A stretch of 64,000 bases of DNA from Vitreoscilla filiformis (GTDB taxonomy: Bacteria > Pseudomonadota > Gammaproteobacteria > Burkholderiales > Burkholderiaceae_C): positions 3,400,896 through 3,464,895 of the forward strand of contig NZ_CP022423.1 in the NCBI RefSeq assembly GCF_002222655.1. Direction: 5' to 3'. The number at the start of each line of letters is the position of its first letter. Positions within the stretch are counted from its first letter, which is position 1. Positions 1 through 10,200 of the stretch are shown here, piece after piece. The notes under the pieces were generated by a model. That model had not been told where the DNA came from, made no database searches, and was given only the letters and a program-made list of their open reading frames with translations. A program made the position numbers and the translations under genes.

Positions 1-109
1 GCAGGATGGCTTGAGCGGCTTCGGTGTGGTCTTCGGAGACTTCAGCGACGCCGTTGTTGACGAGCCTGTTTTCCTTCGGTGCCTTGTTGTAGATGTCCCT
101 GTTCAGCAT
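1..109 (-). CDS. brxC: BREX P-loop ATPase BrxC, N-terminal fragment (runs off the window)
   Basis: The minus strand from 109 to the window edge is open and encodes 36 residues beginning MLNRDIYNKAPKENRLVNN. This resembles the start of BrxC, the large P-loop ATPase of BREX phage-defence systems, as I remember the family. The ATP-binding part would lie outside the window, so no catalytic motif can be checked. The start lies 45 bases downstream of the brxB stop, and the order brxR-brxA-brxB-brxC is the usual BREX type 1 order. The identification rests mainly on this context. Confidence 0.7.
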   Translation of the reverse strand, partial: MLNRDIYNKAPKENRLVNNGVAEVSEDHTEAAQAIL

Positions 110-154
110 GGTGGTTCTTGCTTTGGTTCTTCGGTGTGTTGTGTTCGATCAGTC

Positions 155-712
155 CTAGACCAGCAGCGGTACGGCCAGGTAGTTCCAGCCGTCTCGCGCA
201 TCGAGCAGGCGGTAGGTGTGGTTCTCGGGGTGGTGCTCTCCGGGGAAGAACACCAACAGCCGGCCGTCGACGGCCTCCTTGATGCCTTCGACGACGGATG
301 AGACTCGCGCCAGCCCGAACAGCGTGCCGACACCCAGCAGGGCCACCACGGTGTCGGGGCCGGCCTCGGTCTCGATGCGGGTCTTGAGCTTGGCGTTGAG
401 GTCGGCGACAAACTCCGTCAGCTCGCCGGTCTGGTAGCCCGCCAGGTCCTCTGGAGACTCGAAGTACGCGTCGCGGTACTCCTGGGCAGCCATCCACTCG
501 GGGAATGCGTTGGTCAGATCCAGCAGCAGCCAGCGCTTGCCAGCCTGCTGCGTGGCCAAGGCGAACTCCTCGACGTTCGTGCGCAGCCGTAGTTCGTCTG
601 CCTTGTCGTAGACCGCAAAGATGACCCGTTGGATGGCTGCGAGCCCGGCCTGCCAAGGCACGGTGAGGTGCTGACGGTAGGCGGACACCAGCTTGGCGAC
701 CTTAGATGACAT
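155..712 (-). CDS. brxB: BREX protein BrxB (DUF1788)
   Basis: This 185-residue protein fits the BrxB/DUF1788 family, a small conserved component of BREX systems whose biochemical role is unclear. Family-like stretches are VALLGVGTLFGLARVSSVVEG in the middle (hydrophobic strand, then helix) and LLVFFPGEH near the C-terminus. No catalytic motif or membrane segment is visible. Its first 11 bases overlap the end of the brxA-like gene, so the two are probably translationally coupled, and the brxC start follows 45 bases after the stop. BREX blocks phage DNA replication and methylates host DNA through PglX, which would lie beyond the window. Confidence 0.8.
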   Translation of the reverse strand: MSSKVAKLVSAYRQHLTVPWQAGLAAIQRVIFAVYDKADELRLRTNVEEFALATQQAGKRWLLLDLTNAFPEWMAAQEYRDAYFESPEDLAGYQTGELTEFVADLNAKLKTRIETEAGPDTVVALLGVGTLFGLARVSSVVEGIKEAVDGRLLVFFPGEHHPENHTYRLLDARDGWNYLAVPLLV

Positions 713-1499
713 GCGAGACCTCCTGGCAGATTCGTTCTTCTTCAGGCGTTAGGTAGCCGGGAAAGCGCACTTCCTTGACGCCGCCGGCGTTCATGAAGAC
801 GAGCTGGCCCCGATGAGACGCCGAGTTTGCAAGCGCCTCTAGCTCATCAGGTGAGCCACCGACCAAGTTCATCCAATCGGAGGAGAACAAGCGCTGCCCG
901 GTGCGGCCTTCCAAGTAGCTCAGGAACAACAGCAACGTGATGGATTCCGGCTGCGCCTGGACGACAGCCCGTGTCTTGCGCACCCGACCGTGCAGGTGGC
1001 CGGATGCCGTCCAGGTGCCTGCCACGTTCTGGGCGAAGGACTTCAGAGAGGCAGGGCTGAACCGGTCGGAGGCGGCGGCGCTCAGGTGGGCCTCCACCAC
1101 ATCACGGGGCACAGCTGCTCTAGGAGCAAGCGACAGGATGAAGGGCTGGGAGCCTCGCAACAGCGGGTCACGTGCCAGGGCAACCGTAAGGGCCAGCAGC
1201 GGCTGGGCGGCCTCGTTGAGGGCCCACAGGCGCCGCAGCGCACGGAAGATGGGGTTGGCCGTATCCAGCGCGTACAGGGTGGCCAGGTGCCGCAGCGCGA
1301 GTTCGCGCGCCTTGCGGGTGGCCTTGCCAAGGACGTTGGCGTCGACCACGGCCGAGACGTAATCCGCCCGTTCGGCATCGGCTGCCGTGTGGGCCAGCAG
1401 CAGGCGCAGGTCGTCCAGCATCATGGTCCGCGCGGCATGCGGCCCGTTGATTCCGAAGCGGAAGCCAAGTTGAGTCAAGAGGGCTTCACGTGTTGTCAT
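702..1499 (-). CDS. brxA: BREX protein BrxA-like (DUF1819)
   Basis: This 265-residue, helix-rich protein sits where brxA belongs. The central part (DANVLGKATRKARE, then LRRLWALNE and ARDPLLRG) fits the DUF1819 pattern of a small helical DNA-binding protein, although it is longer than the roughly 200 residues usual for BrxA. The start was set at 1499, not at a longer in-frame extension to 1637, because the ATG there forms an ATGA overlap with the regulator's stop codon. It overlaps brxB by 11 bases. The assignment combines weak sequence resemblance with strong position. Confidence 0.65.
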   Translation of the reverse strand: MTTREALLTQLGFRFGINGPHAARTMMLDDLRLLLAHTAADAERADYVSAVVDANVLGKATRKARELALRHLATLYALDTANPIFRALRRLWALNEAAQPLLALTVALARDPLLRGSQPFILSLAPRAAVPRDVVEAHLSAAASDRFSPASLKSFAQNVAGTWTASGHLHGRVRKTRAVVQAQPESITLLLFLSYLEGRTGQRLFSSDWMNLVGGSPDELEALANSASHRGQLVFMNAGGVKEVRFPGYLTPEEERICQEVSHVI

Positions 1500-2395
1500 T
1501 GGGCTTCGGCCTTGCTGCTGGGATAGCCAGGAGCCGACACAGCGGTCTCTACGCCGTACAAAGCAAGATGGTCCTTCAGCCAGAGGCGGTACTCGGGACC
1601 TCGCAGGCTGTGACCAGGGGAGCAGTCCACACGCCACTTACGGAGTGCATAGCCTGCCAATGCAGCTCGCAATTTCAGCCGCAACACGCCATCTGGCATG
1701 TCGTAGTCCATGTGCGTGACTTCGGGATGAGGTTGGTCCGGGTGAGGCACCAAGTCCAACTCGACGATGCGTGTCCACTGAACGTCTTGCTCTGGGAGCT
1801 CATGGCGCGCTGCCTCGTCGCCAAGCTTTTGAGTGGGCTTGCTGATACGGGTCAGGACAAAGTCGCGGAAAGTCTGCGACTTGCGATCGAACGCGCGCAC
1901 ATGCCATCGAAGGCCCGTGTCCAGCAGCGCAAAGGGCACAATTTCACGCGAAGACTCTCCGCTGCTCACCGAGCGGTAGTCGATGCTGAGCACCTGCCCC
2001 ATGTGAATGGCGCGCGTGATGCAGGCCAGGGTATCCAGCACCGGGTAGGAGAGCCTGGAGGGCATGAGGCACGGCAGCAGGGCCTCAGACGAGGGGGCGG
2101 TAGCGTCGCCCAGTTGCTCAGTCAGCCAGCCTAGAACTTGGGCCGATGGCACAGCAAACAGTGGCGAGAACCCTGCCCCTAGGAGGTAGCGTTTGCCACG
2201 GCTTTCGTAGTCAACGTTTTCTGGTGCCAGCTCTTTGTACAGCGCCAGATCCCGCGAAGCGGTCGCCGACTGGATGCCAAAGCGCTGCATCAAATCAGGC
2301 CGTCGAACCTCGCCAAGGAAGCGCAACCGCAGCTCGATGTGCTTGAGCCGGTCCCTTTGGGATTGGGGCAGTTCGGCTGCCGGATCAGCTTGCAT
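1496..2395 (-). CDS. brxR: WYL-domain transcriptional regulator, BrxR-like
   Basis: The 299-residue protein has an N-terminal winged-helix part (about 10-75, including GIQSATASRDLALYK as a likely recognition helix). A WYL-type region follows (about 125-205, with GQVLSIDYRSVSSGE and LRWHVRAFD) and then a C-terminal extension. WYL proteins of this layout control BREX and other defence islands as ligand-responsive repressors (BrxR in Acinetobacter and Providencia). It is the first gene of the BREX operon and its stop overlaps the next start (ATGA). The AT-rich bases 2396-2480 upstream are the likely promoter and autoregulatory site, but I could not identify a clear operator. Confidence 0.85.
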   Translation of the reverse strand: MQADPAAELPQSQRDRLKHIELRLRFLGEVRRPDLMQRFGIQSATASRDLALYKELAPENVDYESRGKRYLLGAGFSPLFAVPSAQVLGWLTEQLGDATAPSSEALLPCLMPSRLSYPVLDTLACITRAIHMGQVLSIDYRSVSSGESSREIVPFALLDTGLRWHVRAFDRKSQTFRDFVLTRISKPTQKLGDEAARHELPEQDVQWTRIVELDLVPHPDQPHPEVTHMDYDMPDGVLRLKLRAALAGYALRKWRVDCSPGHSLRGPEYRLWLKDHLALYGVETAVSAPGYPSSKAEAQ

Positions 2396-2698
2396 GGTGA
2401 GGAGGCGACGCTGAGGGATGACGGAATGGGAATTCTATCCAAAAGGCACTTTGTTCAAATCAAAAAGATACGATTCTGGATTCAAATGCGCCGTGACAGG
2501 GTCTGCTGATTCAAGCGGGACCATCCGTTTCGAAGCCGCTCATGAGCACTCTGGAGGATGCAACAAGGAAACTGGGTAGCTCGCCGCGTGATTGCCCCGT
2601 TTGCAAGCATCGTTGCCTCATTCGATGCCACGCATCGGTGCATCCAGATGGCGGTTCGAGCTCGGTGTTTTGACCGGCAGGTCAGCCTCAATGCACAC
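2396..2698. other. Intergenic region upstream of the BREX operon, no gene recognised
   Basis: Bases 2396-2480 are AT-rich and probably contain the brxR promoter. The rest resembles no protein in any frame I read and is probably decayed insertion-sequence or island-edge DNA that continues into the transposase remnant at 2699. Confidence 0.4.
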
Positions 2699-2995
2699 TC
2701 ACACTGATCGCAAAGCGTGTCCCCCGCGAGCTTGAGAAGCCGTGCCGTAAAGGCGACGAGTCCTCGAGCTTCTGTGCCCGAGCCCTCGGCTGGCCGCATC
2801 ACCGTCGCCCGATGACTTCACATCTTGTCCCTCGGTGAGGCTGAGCGCCGTTGGATGACCCAGCGCATCCACGCTGTGCTGATGGGCTCGAACAATGGTC
2901 GAGTCGATCATCACCCACTCGTTGCCAGCCTCTTGGGCCAAGGCGTCAAACACGCGCTGCCATTGGGCGTCGCTCAGAGCGTAGCGTTCAGTCAT
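2699..2995 (-). pseudogene. IS5-family transposase remnant, internally deleted
   Basis: The 98-residue reading frame begins MTERYALSDAQWQRVFDAL, the typical start of an IS5-family transposase. It then jumps directly to the first catalytic-Asp segment (WVMIDSTIVRAHQHS) and to DALGHPTALSLTEGQ, and dissolves into unrelated sequence. Most of the DDE domain is missing, so it cannot be active. I could not identify terminal inverted repeats. It lies between the BREX operon and ychF, as expected at the edge of an acquired island. Confidence 0.75.
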
Positions 2996-3120
2996 GCACT
3001 CTCACATAGAAACGCCGCTTTGATCTTCAAGGGGTTGGGGGGGTTGATTGATGACAGGCCCTAACCTTTGTACTCAATCCGAAGTTAGTTGCTCGCGGAA
3101 TTCCCGGCAACATCCAGAAA

Positions 3121-3161
3121 CAACAAAGCCGCGTAAGTGCGCGGCTTTGTTGATGTTTTTC
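3121..3161. terminator. Rho-independent-type hairpin downstream of ychF
   Basis: A perfect 13-bp inverted repeat (arms 3121-3133 and 3140-3152, 6-base loop) ends in CAACAAAG/CTTTGTTG. The plus strand continues TGATGTTTTT; the minus strand, in which ychF is read, has only a weak T-tract. It probably terminates ychF, whose stop is about 55 bases away, and may act in both directions. Confidence 0.7.
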
Positions 3162-3207
3162 TGATTTCAGAGTCTTTCCTGATGTTCCAGGAAAGGTGGT
3201 CTACTCA

Positions 3208-4302
3208 TCAGACGTTGAACAAGAAGTTCATCACATCCCCGTCCTTCACGACGTATTCCTTGCCTTCTGCGCGCATCTTGCCGGCATCCTTTGCACCTTG
3301 CTCGCCCTTGTAGGCGATAAAGTCTTCAAATGCGATGGTCTGCGCACGGATGAAGCCGCGCTCAAAGTCCCCGTGGATCACACCCGCCGCTTGCGGTGCG
3401 GTGTCGCCGATGCGGATCGTCCAGGCGCGCACTTCCTTCACGCCAGCCGTGAAGTAGGTTTGCAGGCCCAGCAGCTTGAAACCAGCGCGGATCAGGCGGT
3501 TCAACCCCGGTTCGTCTTGGCCCATTTCGGCCAGGAACATGGCCTTGTCTTCGTCGTCCATCTCGGCCAGCTCGCTCTCGGTCTTGGCGCAGATGGCCAC
3601 GACCTCGCCCTTCTGGGCAGCCGCGTACTCACGCAGGCGGTCGAGGAAGGGGTTGTTCTCGAAGCCGGTCTCCGACACGTTGCCCACGAACATCGCCGGC
3701 TTGGCAGTGATCAGGCACAGCGGCTTGAGGATGACCAGCTCTTCCTTGCTGAAGTCAATGGAGCGCACCGGCTTGGCCTCGTCCAGCGCGGCGCGGCACT
3801 TTTCCAGCACCTTCACCAGCGCGGCGGCGTCCTTGTCGTTGCCCGAGCGGGCGGCCTTGGTGTAGCGGTGCAGGCTTTTTTCCACCGTGCCCAAGTCGGC
3901 CAGGCAGAGTTCGGTTTGAATCACCTCGATGTCGGCGATCGGATCGACCTTGCCGGCGACGTGGATCACGTTCGGGTCTTCAAAACAGCGCACCACGTTG
4001 ACGATGGCGTCGGTTTCACGGATGTGGCTCAGGAACTGGTTGCCCAAGCCTTCGCCCTTGCTGGCGCCAGCCACCAAACCCGCGATGTCCACAAACTCCA
4101 CGATGGCCGGCACGATGCGCTCGGGCTTGACCACTTCCGACAGCTGGGCCAAACGCGGATCGGGCACTTCCACCACGCCGACGTTGGGCTCGATGGTGCA
4201 GAACGGGTAGTTCTCGGCGGCGATACCCGCCTTGGTCAGGGCGTTGAACAGGGTGGACTTACCGACGTTGGGCAGGCCGACGATGCCGCACTTGAGGCTC
4301 AT
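3208..4302 (-). CDS. ychF: Redox-regulated ATPase YchF (Obg family)
   Basis: The 364-residue, full-length member of the Obg/YchF family acts in the cytoplasm, binds ATP in preference to GTP, associates with ribosomes and influences translation and oxidative-stress responses. The P-loop GLPNVGKST is at residues 9-17 and the switch II motif DIAGLV near 73. The usual NKxD base-specificity motif is replaced by NVSE near 208, the hallmark of the ATP-using YchF branch. The C-terminus is a TGS domain ending in NFLFNV. It is transcribed alone here, with a strong hairpin after its stop. Confidence 0.98.
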   Translation of the reverse strand: MSLKCGIVGLPNVGKSTLFNALTKAGIAAENYPFCTIEPNVGVVEVPDPRLAQLSEVVKPERIVPAIVEFVDIAGLVAGASKGEGLGNQFLSHIRETDAIVNVVRCFEDPNVIHVAGKVDPIADIEVIQTELCLADLGTVEKSLHRYTKAARSGNDKDAAALVKVLEKCRAALDEAKPVRSIDFSKEELVILKPLCLITAKPAMFVGNVSETGFENNPFLDRLREYAAAQKGEVVAICAKTESELAEMDDEDKAMFLAEMGQDEPGLNRLIRAGFKLLGLQTYFTAGVKEVRAWTIRIGDTAPQAAGVIHGDFERGFIRAQTIAFEDFIAYKGEQGAKDAGKMRAEGKEYVVKDGDVMNFLFNV

Positions 4303-4635
4303 GAAAAATCCTTGTGAATCAATGACATCCGGCCCAGTGGTGGGCAGTTCGGACGGCGCCGGCCGATCGCCGGGCGAAAAGGGCTGATTGTAGAGAACAG
4401 AAAACCCAGGGTGCCCCTACATCGCAACGCATACGAATCGGAAAATTTGATTCGTCCAAGACCCCTGATCTGATAGAGTTGTGCGACTGACGATTAAAGA
4501 TACTGGGGTGCCGAGGTTTGATATGCGGCGCAGTATGCGTTCGGTTTCGCCCGTGGTCAATGGTCGTTCAATACTGGTTGGCGGCGGCATTTTGCATGAA
4601 GTGCTGCACCTCGAGTTTTAAATCAATTAAAGAAA
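4303..4635. other. Divergent intergenic region between ychF and the rhs island
   Basis: No gene is recognised in these 333 bases. Composition becomes markedly more AT-rich from about 4430, marking the start of the Rhs island. A weak promoter-like pair for the rhs genes is TTGATT near 4448 with TGATAG 18 bases later. The first part must carry the ychF promoter. A small plus-strand reading frame at 4518-4700 has no recognisable similarity and is not called. Confidence 0.4.
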
Positions 4636-7239
4636 ATGCCCATTTCGAAAAAAATATGGATTATTTTGAGTCTCGCATCATCCTCCGTTGCAGCAGGTGA
4701 GATAATTGAGAAATTATCACTCAAAGCGCCGCTACTTTTCAAGTTTGAAAGCAATTGCTCAAACATAAGCTCACCAGGATGGAGAAGTTCGTTTAGTCAG
4801 GCTTTTTCGGACTATGCATCATTGCAAACGGCATGCTGGATTAGTATGGTCGATCCCAGCCAAGACGGCTACCCTGCATGGCATGTCGATGGCCCACCAA
4901 AATATGAAGATGCATACGCTTATAAAGTATGGGGAGTTCGGCGGAGATGGTATACCAATTTAACTTATTACATGTATTCTTACGGTCAGGAAAATGGGCA
5001 AAAATTCGATGGGGGGACAGATCCTTTTGCTGGAAATGCCACTTATGCTCCTTGGGATGGGACTTTTATGAAGCAAACGCAGTCGTGTCCGTCTGGGATG
5101 AATTTTGTTTATGCAACGGACCCGAGCGATGCTGAAAATGAAATTAGTTACTGCATAAAGCAGGTTGTTTTGAGGCATCCGAAAAATGTGTGCTCGTCTA
5201 GTTTTGGCAACCCAATCAATGCGGACACTGGAAGTAAAAATCAAAATGAACTCGATTATGATGACCCCACTGGCGGAATACTCAGATTCTCTCGAGTGTA
5301 CTCAAGCTCTGTCGGTGGATTTATTTTTGGTGAGGTCGGCAGTTTTTTATTACCCCACATGAAGGGCTTTTCTGATGGCAGAGGCGTTAATTTTAACATT
5401 GTGTTGGATGGGCAAAATTTAGGCGTTTTTTATGAGTATGTAAGTCCGGGAAACTTCTCTGGTTCTGCGCTCACCCAATACAGAGATTTGGGCGACTACC
5501 CATACTCATTTACATGGAATGGAGACGTCGGCATTCCAAAAGAAATATACAACAAAGATCGGCTGATTAAAGATCCGAAAGGAAATTACCAGCTCAGCCG
5601 TCGAGAGGAGGGCGTTGTTTATACTTATGATGCGAGTGGTGTTTTGCTTAAGAAGACTCGAAACGACGGTCGTTTCGTCGATTATACACACGTGATGGCT
5701 GGCGATTTATTTCCAAGCTTATTTTTATCAAAGATTACGGACAATTTTGGCAGGACGCTCAAAATTGCATACGATGCAAACTACTCATTGAGGAGTTTGA
5801 CTGATCCAGCAAATCGTTCGATTAACTATACGCATGCAGTTGTCGGCCAGGCTCAGACTGTGAGTAGTGCACGGATGCTAATCCCCCTGAAAGTCACCTA
5901 TCAGGATAATTATGCAAGAAAGTATGGCTGGAATGAGGCATCTGCCAAAGGGAATTATGCAACACAGTTACTGACCAGCATCACAGATGAAAGTGATAAA
6001 GTATTATCTATTTTTTCATATAAAAATGGGATTGCGACAGCGACGGAACGTGCCGATGGTTCATATCGATACAGCATCAACGACACAAGAGTTAATGGGG
6101 TTGGGTCAATTACGGTAACTGATCCACTGGAAACGGTTCGCCAGCAAAGCTACAAAGTGGTTGGAGGTTATTCTCGCCCGACCGGCTGGCAACAACCAGG
6201 AGGTTCTGGATGCGATGCGAGTAACAGTTCTATTGGGTATGATGACAATGGAAACGTTGCTTGGAGTGTCGACTTTAATGGCAATAAAACCTGTTTCGCC
6301 AGTAATGATGCCAATCAAGAGATAGTCCGTGTTGATGGGTTAGCCAAAGATGCCGATTGTGCGCAAGTGACATCCAGTGAGGTTGGTTTAGGGGCAAGCT
6401 ATCGCAAAGTGACTACAGCATGGCACTCAGATTGGAGTTTGAAAACTCGAATAGCCGAGCCGCTCAAAATAACCACACTGGTCTACAACGGGCAAATTGA
6501 CCCATTTAACGGAAGCAAGGCTACTTGTGTATTGCCAGCAGAGGTTTTACCAGATGGTAAGCCTTTGGCGGTGATTTGCGCCAGGCACGAGCAAAGCACT
6601 TCAGATACTAATGGAATGTTGGGATTTTCAGCAAAGTCCACAGCCACACGAACTTGGCGATATACGTACAACACCTTCGGTCAAATTACCTCGATACTGG
6701 AACCCCAGTTATCATTAAATGATCAATTACCGCATGAAACAAAATATTCATATTATGACACCACAAAAATAAGTGCTGGCATTGGCTATACGCGAGGTGA
6801 TTTGAAATCGGTTACGAACCCACTTGGGCAAGTGACCGCATTTACTTCGTATGATGCAGCAGGTCGATTGTTATCGAGCACAGATCCAAACGGGACGATA
6901 ACGACACGTGCCTACACGACGCGTGGGTGGCTGAAGTCAGTCGCTGTCGTTACAACGACAGGCGTCTCACAGAGCACTCGATACGACTACCATCCGACGG
7001 GGCTGTTGTGGCGTGTGACGCTTCCTGATGGGTCAACACTGACACATACATACGACCAAGCACATCGTTTAACGAAAGTGGTGGATGGTGCTGGCAACGC
7101 GGTGCAGTACACGTTAGATGCGATGGGTAACCGTATATCAGAGCAAGTGCGTGATTCATCGGGAATACTAACACGCAAGATTACGCGAGTTTTTGATGCA
7201 CTAGGGCGGTTGCAAAACGTGACCGGTGCGCAGCACTAA
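4636..7239 (+). CDS. Exported Rhs/YD-repeat protein, N-terminal half of a split Rhs shell
   Basis: The 867-residue protein begins with a short Sec-type signal peptide (lysines at 5-6, hydrophobic 7-20). It has a cysteine-containing N-terminal region, a DUF6531-like segment near 190-225 (GNPINADTGSKN, then ILRFSRVYSS), and from about 280 onward many degenerate YD repeats. These form the beta-cocoon that encapsulates a C-terminal toxin in Rhs proteins. It stops inside the YD-repeat region (VFDALGRLQNVTGAQH) without the conserved Rhs core or a toxin, and the missing half is in the next gene, 11 bases on. Codon use and base composition are clearly more AT-rich than the host genes. No VgrG, PAAR or T6SS gene is nearby, so secretion through Sec is inferred from the signal peptide alone. 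Confidence 0.85.
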   Translation: MPISKKIWIILSLASSSVAAGEIIEKLSLKAPLLFKFESNCSNISSPGWRSSFSQAFSDYASLQTACWISMVDPSQDGYPAWHVDGPPKYEDAYAYKVWGVRRRWYTNLTYYMYSYGQENGQKFDGGTDPFAGNATYAPWDGTFMKQTQSCPSGMNFVYATDPSDAENEISYCIKQVVLRHPKNVCSSSFGNPINADTGSKNQNELDYDDPTGGILRFSRVYSSSVGGFIFGEVGSFLLPHMKGFSDGRGVNFNIVLDGQNLGVFYEYVSPGNFSGSALTQYRDLGDYPYSFTWNGDVGIPKEIYNKDRLIKDPKGNYQLSRREEGVVYTYDASGVLLKKTRNDGRFVDYTHVMAGDLFPSLFLSKITDNFGRTLKIAYDANYSLRSLTDPANRSINYTHAVVGQAQTVSSARMLIPLKVTYQDNYARKYGWNEASAKGNYATQLLTSITDESDKVLSIFSYKNGIATATERADGSYRYSINDTRVNGVGSITVTDPLETVRQQSYKVVGGYSRPTGWQQPGGSGCDASNSSIGYDDNGNVAWSVDFNGNKTCFASNDANQEIVRVDGLAKDADCAQVTSSEVGLGASYRKVTTAWHSDWSLKTRIAEPLKITTLVYNGQIDPFNGSKATCVLPAEVLPDGKPLAVICARHEQSTSDTNGMLGFSAKSTATRTWRYTYNTFGQITSILEPQLSLNDQLPHETKYSYYDTTKISAGIGYTRGDLKSVTNPLGQVTAFTSYDAAGRLLSSTDPNGTITTRAYTTRGWLKSVAVVTTTGVSQSTRYDYHPTGLLWRVTLPDGSTLTHTYDQAHRLTKVVDGAGNAVQYTLDAMGNRISEQVRDSSGILTRKITRVFDALGRLQNVTGAQH

Positions 7240-7250
7240 AAGGATCCGAA

Positions 7251-10200
7251 ATGGTGATGCTAAATGTCCGAGAAGTGCTGCGTGTGTGCGATCGCTTAAT
7301 GCGCCTTGTGCGTGGGTGCGTGGTCGGAGTACTGTTGGGGGTGGTAGGTGCACTGGCTCTAGCGGCAACGACAACGACGACCACGCTGACGAGTGGGGCT
7401 AATCCAGTGGTGTATGGGCAAAGCGTCGTGCTAACGGCCACGGTGCTTCCAGCTACAGCGAGCGGCGTCGTCACGTTTAAAAATGGAACGACGGTGCTAG
7501 GAACTTCAACCCTGAGCGCCGGAAAGGCAACACTCACAATGAGTTTCCCTGTACTGGGAAACCATATTTTGAGTGCTACCTATGGTGGGGATGCAAGCCA
7601 TGCGACAAGCATCTCTGGCACAATAAAAGAGACCGTTAATATTCAGCCAACGGTGACGACTCTAACGAGTACACCGAGTGTATCGGGCAACGCGGGAACC
7701 AAATTTTATTTGGTGGCCAGTGTTCGAGGAACATCTCTTACTGGGTCGGTTCAATTTAAAGAAGGCGCCGTTGTGCTGGGCAGTGCACCGCTGCTCAATG
7801 GTGAGGCATCTTGGGCTGTGACAGGTACGACAGGAGGGCATACTTACACAGCCATCTACAGTGGAGACGTAACGAGTAGCGGATCATCAGGTGGGGTGAC
7901 TGTAGTGGTCAAGGGATTGAATGTGGCGGTGGTCGTGACGACGTCCAACACGCACCCTGCGATTAAAACGCCGGTAGCATTGACCGCACGGATGACTTCG
8001 GTGACAGGTATATTGTTATCAGGAAATGTGGTTTTCCGGGATGGCGGCACAGTACTCAAAAACAGCGCGGGGGCAACGAACGCATCAGTGATTAATAATG
8101 TTGCGACGCTGGTTGTACCCAGCATGCCAGTCGGGTTGCATTCAATCACGGCCAGTTACTCAGGCGACAGCATGTACGTGCCCAGTACGTCAGCGGCGAC
8201 CTTGGTGCAAGTCAGCGCAGACGGGATGGTTTTACCGCCCGATGGGGCATGGACGTATCTTCACGATGCCCAGGACAATTTAACAGGTATCGTGGATGCC
8301 AATTCGGCAAAAACAGTCAAAGCGTATGACAACCTAGAGCGGAATACTATGGTGGCACTACCAGCGCCGGTCAGTGGGGCTGCGCAACCACAAATTACTA
8401 TAGGTTATGACTTGCGCGATCAAGTAACCTCGGTGGAGGATCCGAGGGGTTTGGTGACGTCTTACGTCAACACCGGTTTGGATCGTACGACACGACAAGT
8501 CAGCCCTGACACGGCAACGACGACACGCACATTTTACGATAACAATCTACTCAAGACGCAGACGGATGCGCGTGGTCAGGTAACGACGTACACGTACGAC
8601 GCGCTGGCGCGGCTAAGTACGATAGCGTACAGCGGCAGCCAGGGATCAAGTTTTATGTATGACCAAGGCAGCAACGGTATCGGGCGCCTGACGGGGATGA
8701 CTGATGAATCAGGCAGCACAAGCTACACCTACGATGGTTTTGGCCATGTATTAAATAAGAAACAGACGGTTGGACCTGCGGCCAAAGTTTTTAGCGTTGG
8801 CTACGCATGGGGTTCGAGCGGCGGCGCTAACGGTAAGCTTCAAACGTTGACCTATCCGAGCGGAGCTAAGGCAGTGTACGCGTATGACACTGTTGGGCGA
8901 GTGGTTTCTGTCAGTGTGGTGGCGGCCAATGGAGTGCAAACCAACGTACTCAATGCGGTGACCTACACCCCGGATCAGCAACCCAGCTCTTGGCTGTGGG
9001 GTACGGGTAATGTGCTGTACCAGCGTAGTTTTGATGGTCATGGTCGGTTGGTAAGTTATCCACTTGGAAACCCGAAGGGAACGGGGGCAGCGGCAGGGGT
9101 AATGCGCACGCTGAGTTTTGATGCGGTGGGTCATATTGCGGCGTACCAGCACGCGACGACATCCGCCTCAGCAGTAGGGGACTGGGACTTGGTGTTTAAC
9201 CATGACGCGCTAGGGCGCATCACCAGCGCCAAGCGCCCGGATGGCAGTCACAGTTATGTGTACGGCTACGATGCCAGCGGCAACCGGACGCTGTTAAGCG
9301 TGAATGGCGTGAATTACACACACAGTGTTGATCCATCGAGCAACCGCTATACCTCGGTTCAATCCGCTACGGGCACAAATGCGCAGTGGTACAGTTCTTC
9401 TGGTAATTTGAGGGCAGATAATAAAGGAGCCTACAATTATTCTGCACGCGGACGCTTGAGCAGCGCGGTGCGAGCGGGTAGCACCTACGAGTATCGCTAC
9501 AACGCGCTGGAGCAACGTGTATACAAGAGTGGGCCTGCGAGCATGATCCCGACAGGGGTAGCGTACTACGTGTATGACGAGGCTGGGCGTTTGCTGGGTG
9601 AGTATGATGCTACGGGCAAGGCTGTTTACGAGACGGTTTATTTAGATGAGCAACCCGTGGCAGTATTAACTCAGCCGGAGCTGGGAAAGAACAGTGTGTA
9701 TTATGCGTACGCGGATCACCTGAACAGTGTGCGGGTGATCGTGCGCCCGAGTGACCAGGCCTTTGTGTGGCTGTGGGGCAGTGGTGAGCCCTTTGGGCAG
9801 GTGCCGCCCGGGACGAACCCGAGTAACTTGGGCGTATTTACGTACAACCCACGCATGCCGGGGCAGGTGGCGGATGTGGAGTCGGGGTGGTTTTATAACT
9901 GGCATCGGGATTACAACCCGGATCTTGGGCGTTATGTGCAGTCGGATCCGATTGGGCTTGAAGGCGGAATCAACACGTATGCGTATGTCGGAGGTAACCC
10001 GATCAGCGGCATCGATCCCTACGGGCTTTTCGATGTAACTAATCCCGCAGATTGGCCTTCGCTGCCTCCTGGGCTTGTCAACTTCTTCGAAGGATATGGT
10101 TCCTACTACGGTGGCCTCGGGAATGCGGCGATTCACATGTACCGTCGATCTGGTTTTTCTGGGTTATGCGTGCAACAGCGTGCCGTTGAGAACGAGGCTA

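Noticed and set aside
1..656. Frames at 11-301 (plus) and 42-656 (minus)
   Set aside because: They lie across brxB and the brxC start in other frames and have shadow-like Arg/Pro/Ser composition.
1500..1637. Longer start for the brxA-like gene at 1637
   Set aside because: It would overlap the regulator by about 140 bases with unrelated sequence; the ATGA overlap at 1496-1499 is a far better junction.
2482..2802. 106-codon minus-strand frame beside the IS remnant
   Set aside because: No similarity, no RBS, and it partly overlaps the transposase remnant in another frame.
3196..4317. 373-codon plus-strand frame opposite ychF
   Set aside because: It is a GC-bias shadow of ychF: the minus-strand protein has every YchF motif and the plus-strand product has none.
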